DNA of 64,000 nt from Pratylenchus scribneri (taxonomy: Eukaryota > Nematoda > Chromadorea > Rhabditida > Pratylenchidae). Below the pieces are notes generated by a model, which was not told where the DNA came from, did no database searches, and saw nothing but the letters and a program-made list of their open reading frames with translations. Of this stretch, positions 54,963 to 64,000 are shown piece by piece. The stretch lies in assembly GCA_030063045.1 (NCBI GenBank), contig JAQSEB010000017.1:1178001-1242000 (forward strand), given 5' to 3'. Position numbers and translations under genes: made by a program. Positions within the stretch are counted from its first letter, which is position 1, and each line of letters opens with the position of its first letter.

Positions 54963-57661
54963 TGTTTAAAAATGTTTTTGTTTGTTTTTACGTTTGAACC
55001 CTTGAAGAGAGCAACTCCATGACAGCACAAAATGTTCAACAACAATAGGTAAATCACAAACTGTCAATTGGATGGCTCTCTTCAATCGGTAACGAGTAAC
55101 GATATTCTTTTTTGAATTCAATTTTTATTATATGGGATTGAGGTTAAAATGGAAATAAATGTGATTGAAAGATGGAATGAGACAAAATGGCGGAGTTGGC
55201 CCAAAAAGCAAAGGACAAAGGCAAAATTGGCTCAAATCAGTTGTCAAAAGGAATTGGCTTTATTCATGTGGGAAAAGTTGGAAGGAGGAATCTGATTGGG
55301 TCTTTGCTGGTTTTGGTGAATATGAACTGAAGGAGGAAGGACATGATGGGCGCCGCGGGCGAGAATATTCCACAATTGGATGATGACCGTTCAATTCAAA
55401 AGGCGGAGGAGGGACGATGAATTGGAGCTTAAAGGAATGGACCGAGACGAGATGAGTGCATTCATCAACAACATAACACACAAAAAAGAATACTTAGTCA
55501 GCCCCATTTGCGCATTTACTGATTGACGGGAATGACGAGGTGAAGTCTATTTGGAGGGAAGAAGGCACACAACAAGGTGCGCGCAACAAATTGAATGAAT
55601 CCAATTGAGGAGAGAACTGCATACTGCAGCACAGTGGAAAGATGATTACTGTAATTAGAATATTTTAAAAGTTTATTCGAAATATAATTTGGCACAATTC
55701 ATTCAAATTTCATTTGTTAATTGTTAAATTAAAAATTACCATAATCCTTTCCCTTCTTTTTCGTATTTTATTTTCCCACTTGACTTTTGTGGCTTAATTG
55801 AGAGAGATTTAATTCTCCCACATCCAAATGCCCTTTTCTCTTTCCAATTTCCCTCACTCAAATTTTAATATGAATGGCATTTCCCATATTGCTTAAAGTG
55901 CCAAAAGCAAGTAAACTTTGTCTCAACAATTCCTCAAATTTTCCGCCTTTTCAATTTTCCATTCGCCCTATTCCATTGGCCCCAAACAAATCCGTTTCTT
56001 GTCTCGCGAGATTGCAAGGCAAACACATCCACTTTTCCACTCCTTTTCTCCCATTTGGCCAAGCAAAGGCAAACCTCTTCCTCTCACTCAGCTGCTACCC
56101 TTGGCCCAGCAGCCAAATTGGTGAATCGATTGAAGGCGGATGTTGTTGGGACAATGTGAAGAAAAGAATAATAAATAGTGAGGAGGAGGAGAAGAAGGAA
56201 GAGTTTTCGGCCTCCTCCTTCATTTCTTCCTCTCACACCATCATTTTGCCCAATGTGGAGCCTTTTTCTGTCCTCACTCTTCCCTCAAATCCAAATTTCT
56301 TCTTCTGTCTTGCCAATTTTCCCGCAAAAAGAATAGAAGAGTGGTTGGTCCCCCATTCCCCACTGTTCTGCACTGTTGTTTGGGGCGTTTCCAGCCAGCC
56401 GGCAGTCTGCCTCTGCTGCCAGCCAATGGCGCAATTACTTCCCCAACCAACCCAGTCCAACCCAACGCACATTCATTATTCACCCCTCACATCCATCCAT
56501 CGAAGGACACCATCAGCCCCAAAAATGCATCGCGTTCACGATTAGTTAATCCATGGGAAAAGGCCCCACCCGTCATTGACTTCTTCCCTTTCAAATATTA
56601 ATTTGCGACAAATGCGCGAGTAAATATAAAATGAAAGAATGAAGGAAGGAAATTACAAATTATTTTTGCCTTCTTTCCCATCGATGAATCGATCATTGCC
56701 GCTCGGCTTATTAGAATTGATTGGAGGTGGGGAAGGAAAAGCACCGTCATCCTCCTTCTTCTTCGATGATGACTATCCCCCAAAGCCCTTTTCTAATCGT
56801 CCTTTTCTTCATTTTTTTCTCCCAAATAATTTTGCCTTCTTCCACTCCAATCCCCACTCGACCCAATTCTTCACAAAATGTTCCAACACTTCTCTGTCTG
56901 CCCTCATCAAAACCAATTCTCGATCGTTGTAATTCCCCAATTTGTGTCCAAAGGGAAAAATGGATTTGCCCGGCAGGTGTCCATCCGCCCAATCCCCCTC
57001 TCTCCCGTTCATTCGTTCGTTCGTTTCCCGTTCCCTTCCATTTTTCCTCCATCCAAACCAATTATTCCATTTTTCCCTTTTAATAACCTTTCAATTTCCC
57101 CTCAAGGGAAAATAATTAGCAATCGCGCTATATTCTCTCCACCATTAAAACCCTCCGAAAAGCCTAACAACTTCCAACAATATTCCACCTGTTCTTCCCT
57201 TCTTTTGCCATTCGTGCGCATAATCCCCACGGACGACCACCCCAAGCCCCAACAAATCCAACTCCACTTTCCCTCCATCACGCATTTTCCTCCCCCCTTC
57301 AATCCACCTTCTCCTCAACCTCAATTTTTCCCTTTAAGCGTGCGCCAGCCGCTGCCTGCTTTTCTGCCAGCCGTCCTTGTCCATCTCCTCCGTCAATTCT
57401 GCTGCCCAACTATATTCACCCTGTTGCTTTCATCCATATTCCATATCCCCTTCTCCACTACAATCCCCTTTGCAATGGCTGCAGAATAAGCCGCCACCGG
57501 CATAATTGAATCCACTGGGACCGGGAAAAGCGAGACAAGGCCTCATTTCTTGTCCCTCACAGTCCATCCATCCAACCACCTATTCATCCCCACCGGTGGC
57601 AACCACACACACAAAAAAAGAATAATAAGTAAAGGAGGCGGAACGAACACATCAAACAGAA
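54963..57661. other. Intergenic stretch upstream of UBL3
   Basis: Pyrimidine-rich DNA gives long open frames at 55874-56545 and 56878-57489 (+). They overlap open frames in other registers, are dominated by Pro/Ser/Phe, and show no domain, so they are not called. It may hold the UBL3 promoter and 5' UTR. Confidence 0.35.
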
Positions 57662-58775
57662 ATGACCAAAGAGGAGGGATTAGGCAACGAACAATTCGTG
57701 GAAAGGGTGGGTGATTTTACATGGATGGAATTTTTGGGAATTTGGCATGGGGAATTGAGGGATTTTGGGGCCAAGCCAAAAAGACATAAAAAGAATTGAA
57801 ATATTTTTTGATAGAATCATGGTTTTGCATTTGAGACCGAGAGACAGGAACTCTTGAAAAATGAAAAACTGAAAAACGAAAAATAAAAAAAAACACCATT
57901 CCAAAAATCGAGGGGGACCAAAAAGTAAATCACGTTTGCTCAGTTGGTTAGGTAACTTGACTCGAAATCTTGGAGGGAAAGTTCGAATCCCACCACAGTC
58001 AAATCATTAAAATAACTGGTTTTTCTTTTTCAGTCATATATTATTTTGTGATCTAGAACAAACCACACCGTTAAAATCGTTCGACATTTTGAATATTTTT
58101 TTTTCGATAAATTAAAATTTTCCTATTAAGTAATACAAATTTACGTACATTATTCCTCTTCACCTCCATAATTATCGATTCTGATTACAAAATTTATGCA
58201 GGCCATTTGCCTTAAATTGATTCTGGTCAGCGGGCGAACTCATGAATTCCGCAATTTTGGGCCCTCAACGACGGCATCCGAAATAATCAATGTTCGTTTT
58301 TGACACACTCAACAATTAATTTCTAAAATATTTTAGTATGTTTTTGAGCATTGGCCACAGGGTTAGTTTATGGCACATTCTGAAAAGTGCACACTTCAAT
58401 TGAATTTCAGAATGGGAAGAGGAACGAGTTAGCAGTGCACAAATGCTCAAGGTTTTTCGTTTAAATTATGAAAATTTAAAATAATTCTAACAAATATTTT
58501 AGCTGATCTTTCATGGCCGATTTCTTCATGGAAGTGTCACACTCGGCGCATTGCATTTGCCAGTTGGTTCATCAACGGTCATGCATTTGGTAAATTCAAT
58601 ATTTAACACTTTGATAACCCAAAAATATTTTAAGGTTGCCCGCGAAACTTTGCCTGAGCCGAATTCTTCAGGTATTTATAATATTTACCTTAAATCATCC
58701 CAAATATTTGTATTAATTTCAGAAAATCTTAAAAAATCAAAAAGTAGCCGATGCTGTTTCTGTTCAATTTGTTAA
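57662..58775 (+). CDS. UBL3: UBL3, membrane-anchored ubiquitin-like protein
   Basis: Seven exons (57662-57706, 58202-58291, 58337-58361, 58410-58450, 58503-58589, 58635-58671, 58723-58775) join in phase to give 125 residues. The ubiquitin fold is evident: LKLILVSGRTHEFRNFGPST, then YVFEHWPQEWEEERVSSAQM, then LIFHGRFLHGSVTLGALHLP, then TVMHLVARETLPEPNSS. There is no Gly-Gly tail. Instead the protein ends CCFCSIC, in which CSIC is a CaaX box for prenylation and the neighbouring Cys residues may be palmitoylated, as in vertebrate UBL3 and plant MUBs. In mammals UBL3 sorts proteins into small extracellular vesicles. Exon 1 (MTKEEGLGNEQFVER) is the least certain part; it was chosen for phase, an ATG and a good GTGGGTG donor. 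Confidence 0.92.
57925..58010 (+). mobile_element. tRNA-like element in UBL3 intron 1
   Basis: There is an A-box-like TTTGCTCAGTTGGTTAGGTA and, about 30 nt later, a B-box-like AAGTTCGAATCCCACC. The anticodon and T stems are mismatched and no acceptor stem closes, so it is a pseudo-tRNA or SINE head. It sits in the 495-nt first intron, where the other UBL3 introns are 45-55 nt. Confidence 0.6.
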
Positions 58776-59633
58776 TGCCGCCGTCAATCAGTCAGCAAAG
58801 GATGCCGAAACCTCTCATAATGCGGGCTCCTCTTATGTCCCGCTTTCATCTTTAATTTTTTTCCACCAATCTTCCGGGTATTTTTCTTCACAAAATGTGT
58901 GGAGGGCACAAAAAGAATTGTTGCCGATTTCTGCTGGTCGATTTGTTGCCCCCAAAATTTTGTTGTAAATTTAAAAATTATATCCTCTATTCTTTCTCCC
59001 CTTTTCCCCAATTTTTTCCCATTCTATTTCATTTTTTCCTCTGATGTGAATGATTATAAATTCTCCACCCCATTTTACTCATTCATTTTAATTTTTGATT
59101 GATTTCTGAATTTTTTTCATGATAAAAGATAAAAATGTTTATCTCATTTGGAATAAATGGAAAATGAGCTTCAAAAAAGCTTTGGTTGAGTTTTTTTGTG
59201 GAATGGACATTTCAGTGGATGATTTTACAATAATATTTGATTGAGATTAAATTATAATTAATAATAAAGTTCTAAATAATTATTTGGATGTAAAAGCAAT
59301 GTAAGAGAGTGGGGTTGGGGAAATGCAGCACTCGAGAGAAAGGAATGGCCAATTTTTAAAAATATAAATTTGGTGAAATATTTTTGGTTTCGTCAGGTGA
59401 GATTCGTGAAGTTGAATATTGTTTTGTTAATTATATCATTTTGTTTTGTTTGTTGTGTGTGAATTGCTCTGGGAATGGATGAATACATAATGCAGTGCCG
59501 AATGCACTCTCCTTCTCATTTATTTCGCTCCGGATGAACGTGGAGGAGACAATCCGGATGCTGAGCCGCTGATCACGTTGAAGAATTGAAAACTAAAAAG
59601 GTGGAATATGTACAATTTATTTTGAATATTTCC
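58776..59633. other. Convergent 3' regions of UBL3 and the RILP-like gene
   Basis: AT-rich. Open stretches at 58784-59011 (-) and 58899-59102 (+) overlap and have no motif. AATAAA-like words near 59152 and 59263 could serve UBL3. No RNA gene was recognised. Confidence 0.4.
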
Positions 59634-61235
59634 TTACAATTTTCGAATTCCGCTGTTCTTTCGTTCATATTTCCATGGATGCAATTTCTCATCTGGTTCT
59701 CGGTTTATTGGCCCAAAAACCAAACATTCTTTTGAGCTAAAATTAGACCAAAAATAAAAATTCAATAACATTTTATACTTTTTTTCTTCATTCATTTTTT
59801 CTTTTGGCTTTTCATTTTCAGCACAAGTGGACGAAGCAACACTACAAAAAACAAACACAAAAGCATTAAATAAAATATTCGTAAATTTATTCACCAACCT
59901 TAAATTTTCATTTGGTGTTGGCGTTGTCGATTCCTGCTGGGCTAAATCGAATGTATCGGACATTCCGGGGGATGAGGATGTCCTCAGCTGGTCAATTCGC
60001 TCTTCCAATTCCATTACTTTCGCTTTCAATGAATTCTTCTCTTGCAAAACTTCCCTCAATTCAGTTAACGTAAATCGAGGTGAATCATCTTCCATTTGTT
60101 TTTGTGCTTCCATATCTTTGCATGCCCGATTCGTTTCGTTCAGTAAACATCGAATGTTGAGTGCATTTTCTTCAGATTGTTGCAATCGACGCATTATTTC
60201 GGCCCGTTCCAATAAAAGCATTCGACCTTGCTTCTATAAAAAATATTAAAATTAGATTTATTTGTTTTTGATTTGTTAATTTTAGTGGGGAGAATGCTTT
60301 TATAATATTCTATTTTTACCGAGAAAATTAATTTAACTATTCAAATAATTAAAGTGATAAAAAACCTGCAAAGATCCATTCTTTCTGAGCAATTCTTTAT
60401 TTTGTAGAATTAATCTTTCCACATTGTCCCTCAACGATTCAACTTCATGGCAATATGAGTCCAAATCTTTTTGCAAATCTTTGATCTGTTCTTTCTGTTT
60501 ATTTGTCATTTTTGTTAAATCGACCAATGCTTGGATTTGCTCATCGATTAAATCTAAATATTTTCAGAGAAAATTCAAATTAATTTTTTTACCATCTTTT
60601 GTGACATCTTCTTCTGAATTCGATTTTCCTGTTGAAATTTGCTCTTTCATATGTTTGTTCTCCTTTTGAAGTTTTTGAACCTTAATAATTTTGGATTAAT
60701 TTAATCTAATAATTAAATTTACAATTTTGCATAATTCGTCAATCTCCTTTTTGTAATTTTCTTCCAACTCAATAATATCCTGCAAAAAGTAGATTAGAAA
60801 TATTTACATTGTTTTGAGATTGAACCTTTTCCAAATTTTGTTTGTCCCGAATTCTTTGCTGCTTTTCCTGTTCAAAACGTTCAATGGTTTTCTGAAGATC
60901 CGATATTTCCGAACTTTCTTTGTCATTGTGATTTGCCAGTGCCTCCAATGTTTCGAGGGCAGAAATCACCTTTAAAAAGCTTAAATTTTTATTAATAATT
61001 ATTTTCCTTACTTTTCTAACAACGGATTCGAATGAATCATTGCCAAATTTCTCGGCCAATATCTCGAAATCCCGGTTAATACTAAAATAAAATGGTTTGA
61101 CTATAAATATGAAAAGATTTATTTAACCAACCTTTCTGCAAGATCATACACATCAATTACGGTTATTTGCTTAGATGGACTGGATAATGGCTGATATTGC
61201 CGATTATTATATTTTAAATCCGGTGGACTTGTCAT
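59634..61235 (-). CDS. RILPL1: RILP-family Rab effector (RILP/RILPL-like)
   Basis: The start is MTSPPDLKYNNRQYQPLSSP at 61235. The RH1 domain follows, with ITVIDVYDLAE, then INRDFEILAEKFGNDSFESV, then ISALETLEALANHND (61170-60900). A long coiled coil comes next (60960-60130: FEQEKQQRIRDKQNLEKVQS, then IIELEENYKKEIDEL, then NKQKEQIKDLQKDLDSYCHE). The RH2 domain has DDSPRFTLTELREVLQEKNS and LKAKVMELEERI (about 60095-59985). The C-terminus reads FGPINREPDEKLHPWKYERK and ends SGIRKL. RH2 binds Rab GTPases (Rab7, Rab36, or phospho-Rab8/10 depending on the member) and RH1 engages motor components, linking lysosomes or cilia to dynein or myosin. About nine exons. The choice between RILP and RILPL1/2 cannot be made by eye; the symbol marks the family. 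Confidence 0.9.
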
Positions 61236-61560
61236 TAAAAAATTGTATAAAATGCTGAAAAATAGGTAAATTCAATCAGGATACAAATAAAAATTTATAG
61301 CATTTTTTTGATGACTCATTCACTCATCATAGTTCAATCTCAATATTATTATTTAGGGCATAGGACTCACAGGGTTTATTCACAATTCACTGCGCCCGTT
61401 CTTTTTTAACCACTACTAATTAAAGGCAAGCAAAATAAAACAAAAAAGAGCCATTCAATGGGAGTAGAGCACTCTTCTATTCCCACTTATCTCTTTCCCA
61501 CGTCCCGTCTCACCTCCCACATATGAAGCTCTAGGTAGGTTGTGTTATTCAACAATAGAT
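61236..61560. other. 5' flank of the RILP-like gene
   Basis: AT-rich, with no gene. It precedes the foldback element and presumably contains the RILP-like promoter on the minus strand. Confidence 0.35.
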
Positions 61561-62683
61561 AAGGCCCTGTACATACTTGGTGACAGCTATCACCTCACCA
61601 CGCTATTTTCTTTCTCTATTTCTTGCCTCACAAGTGGTGAGTGGTTGGTGTATATACTGTTTCCCCCTTTTTTGTGAGTTGTGAGGCTCACATGGTGAGT
61701 CGTTGCGAATGCCTCTCCAATTTTTTAAACCGGTTTTTCTCATCAAATTCGTGGCCAAATCTCGTTCAAATTAATTCCATATAAAGTAAATCGACTACGG
61801 AGAATCCAAAAATGAAATCAATTTTGAAATTTGAAAACATGGATATATGATAAGCGGATTTGGATATAAAATGAGTTATAAAAATGGACAAGATGAATAT
61901 AGGAAATTGCTTTTCACATATTTTGTAGCCCTTTTTCTCCTCTTTCCAACAAGCTATGCAACATCGTATTTGGTCAACTACATGGCGAGTTAGCGGCTCT
62001 GGAAATTTGCATATTCCTGACATTCTGGAGGCCATAACTTTTTTATTTGACGACCGATTTACAAAATTTTTTTATATTATTATTCTACTCGACGAGCCCT
62101 ATCCAATGATGTATAGAACATGGCGTTAGAGGTTCACAGGAAACCGGTTTAAATTTTGGTTCAAAACCTTGGCAGGAACAAGAAGCAGTTTGACGAAAAT
62201 TTCTCCTTTTATTTTTAAAATATTCCCCATTTTTTTCTGATCATTTTTCACTATCACATCATTGGGATTGGCCGGTGTTTTCCATCAAAACATGGGTGGT
62301 GAGGCGTTCATTTTAATTATTTTCAATTGCATTTTTCTCGAAACCGGATGGATAAAAAATTCTGAAAAAAATTTCTAAAAATATTTTAAAATATGCTTAA
62401 CAATATTGGAAAAACAATGGGGCCATTTGGTACCATGGTTGTCTTGATACATGAGTGGTGACAAGTGCAGAACGGCTCACACATTTTTTCTTCCCCTCAC
62501 CAAAAAAGTATGTACGCATTTTTTGGTGACAGAGTCACAATTTTGACTCGCTCACACTCTGCCGGAAAGGGGTGTGGCCTCACCAAGTATATACGCGAAC
62601 GCCTCACCAAAGTGTGATTGGGCCACCACTCACTTTGTGAGGCTCACATGTGACTCTGTCACAAAAAGTATGTACATGGCCTA
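61561..62683. mobile_element. Foldback/MITE-like element, about 1.1 kb
   Basis: The left end reads AAGGCCCTGTACATACTTGG then TGACAG. The reverse complement of the right end reads TAGGCCATGTACATACTTTT then TGTGACAG, so the ends form an imperfect inverted repeat of about 30 bp. Inside each half are further inverted words (GTGAGGCTCACATG, CTCACCAA-GTATATAC, GTATGTAC). No transposase was seen. An open frame at 61766-62035 (-) has no recognisable domain. The segment at 62080-62230 shares words with the dispersed family in KMT2 introns. A target-site duplication could not be defined. Confidence 0.65.
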
Positions 62684-63066
62684 AGAATTCATATGAATTT
62701 TTAGTTGCTTTTTACTTGTTTTATAATTGGACATTGTTTTTTTGGTTTTTCTTCATTTTTTTTCAAAATTAAAATGCTATGCCACTTGCCGCAACTCACA
62801 GTTCGTCATTCGATTTTCGGATCACATTAATAGAATGACACTATCAGCATATCCCAAATCCTAAATGCCCAATCTGAATCCCATTTCGATTTTTTGGATA
62901 ACGTTTTTTAATGTTTAAATTTAAACAAATCACAAAATTGATTAATGAATGAAATAAGAATAATAACAAGCTATATGCTACAAGAATTTGCTTACGTGGA
63001 TGATTATGATATGATTACATTTCTAAATTTAAATATCCTTCTTTTAGACCTAGAAATTATCAAATA
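62684..63066. other. 5' flank of TMED2
   Basis: AT-rich, with no feature recognised beyond a TTTTAG at about 63043-63048, a possible trans-splice acceptor 18 nt before the ATG. Confidence 0.35.
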
Positions 63067-64000
63067 ATGAAGTGCAAGATTATCTTGGCAGTGGCCTTTT
63101 TAATTTCGATGGCAACTAGGAGTTCATTTGCATATTTCATTCATATTGACGCCAATGAGGAACAATGCTTTTTTGATCGAGTTACATCCACCACCAAAAT
63201 GGCAAGAAAATCAATCAACTTAGTATTTAATTATTAATTGAATCAGGGTCTAATGTTTGAAGTCGCCGAAGGTGGCTTTTTGGATATTGATGTCAAGGTT
63301 GGCTATTATTAGAATTGAAAATAAAAATTGAATCAAATTTTTTTCAGATTGTTGGCCCAGACAACAGGGAAATTTACAAAGGTAATATTAGAAATTGTGA
63401 AAATTGAAATTAAAATAAATTTTTCAGGCGAACGTGAAAGTTCAGGGAAATACACTTTTGGTAATTAAAGAAAAAGAATTAATTTATTGGGAAATTCTTT
63501 AGCCGCTCATATGGATGGCGTTTACAATTATTGTTTCAGCAATAAAATGTCAACAATGACTCCAAAGGTTTAAAAATGAATAAATTATTAAAAATGGATT
63601 ATTTTTTACAGGTTGTAATGTTTTCGGTGGATATTGCCTCTCCAGGACAACAACAGGCGGCAGCAAATTCTGACGATGCAGCAAAACATGATGGTAAATC
63701 AAAAATTAATTTTGAATAAAAAAAAAAACCCAATTAAAGCGGAAAGCCAAAAACTCGAAGAGATGGTCCGTGAATTGTCGGCAATGTTGACAGCTGTAAA
63801 ACATGAGCAAGAATACATGCAAGTGCGAGACAGAGTGCACAGATCCAGTTAATTTAACAACCAATACTCTATTATAATTGCAAATTGAATTTTAGTAAAT
63901 GAGAATACAAACAGCCGAGTGGTTATTTGGGCAATCTTCGAGGCAGTTCTGCTCATTTCAATGACTGTTGGCCAAATTTACTACTTGAAGCGATTCTTCG
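63067..64000 (+). CDS. TMED2: TMED2/p24-beta cargo receptor (runs off the window)
   Basis: This is a p24-family type I membrane protein that shuttles between ER and Golgi in COPI and COPII vesicles and sorts cargo such as GPI-anchored proteins. A signal peptide ([20 protein letters not shown], then FA) is followed by the GOLD domain: [20 protein letters not shown], then [20 protein letters not shown], then [20 protein letters not shown] with the disulphide Cys pair. A coiled coil follows ([20 protein letters not shown]), then a membrane helix ([20 protein letters not shown]) and the start of the cytosolic tail YYLKRFF, where the Phe-Phe is a COPI/COPII signal. The last residues lie beyond 64000. 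Intron 1 (63202-63246) uses a GC donor. The insert [13 protein letters not shown] between GOLD and coiled coil is variable in the family. C. elegans SEL-9 is the expected orthologue. Confidence 0.96.
63202..63246 (+). other. GC-AG intron (45 nt) in TMED2
   Basis: The invariant family sequence [13 protein letters not shown] requires ATG at 63201 to join GGT at 63247. The intron starts GCAAGA and ends AATCAG. No GT donor gives this join. Confidence 0.85.

Noticed and set aside
55874..57489. Long plus-strand open frames of 223 and 203 codons upstream of UBL3
   Set aside because: They are Pro/Ser/Phe-rich, caused by pyrimidine-rich DNA, with equally long frames in other registers and no motif.
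57925..58010. A functional tRNA gene
   Set aside because: The boxes are good, but the anticodon, T and acceptor stems do not pair.
61766..62035. Transposase fragment inside the foldback element
   Set aside because: The 89-codon frame has no DDE or other recognisable motif.

Overview
The window is nuclear DNA of a nematode. Its genes are split by many very short AT-rich introns (mostly 40-60 nt, GT..TTTTAG/TTTCAG). Several first ATGs sit just after an unpaired 3' splice acceptor, as expected for spliced-leader trans-splicing, and the predicted proteins are the conserved animal set. I cannot name the species; a Tylenchina (clade IV) nematode is my guess. Gene models were built by hand from reading frame, splice phase and remembered family motifs. 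Coordinates given for a CDS are start-to-stop spans that include introns.

Layout, left to right. 1477-2287 (+): small tail-anchored protein of unknown function. 3461-7287 (+): about 1100-residue Gln/Asn-rich disordered protein, ten exons. 7288-12087: no complete gene, only a few coding-like islands. 12088-28708 (+): a Ser-rich Cys-containing protein in two exons, separated by a 15.2-kb intron almost filled by a tandem array. 12522-27169: that array, eleven near-identical 1322-bp monomers organised as a 5342-bp higher-order repeat. 29735-34382 (+): EF-hand B'' regulatory subunit of PP2A. 35135-45864 (+): KMT2C/D-type (SET-16/MLL3-4) histone H3K4 methyltransferase. 46272-50270 (-): GH20 hexosaminidase of the HEXD type with an N-terminal membrane anchor. 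50576-52264 (-): mitochondrial ribosomal protein mL45. 52535-53975: a 27-28-bp minisatellite. 54537-54869 (+): a probable RFamide neuropeptide precursor. 57662-58775 (+): UBL3, a prenylated ubiquitin-like protein. 59634-61235 (-): RILP-family Rab effector. 61561-62683: a foldback element. 63067-64000 (+, runs off the end): TMED2/p24 cargo receptor.

The genes do not form one pathway. Three belong to membrane traffic (UBL3, RILP-like, TMED2) and one to glycan trimming (HEXD); the others act in chromatin, phosphatase targeting, mitochondrial translation and peptide signalling. mL45 and HEXD lie head-to-tail on the minus strand 305 bp apart and could be co-transcribed.

The most unusual content is repetitive. 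The intronic array carries a duplicated 53-bp piece of its own left flank at each higher-order junction and a cluster of perfect GC hairpins in every monomer. Introns of several genes carry decayed tRNA-derived elements, a TA-flanked MITE, an inverted pair of about 300-bp elements, and members of one degenerate dispersed family. Two probable GC-AG introns and a possible frame break in mL45 are also recorded.
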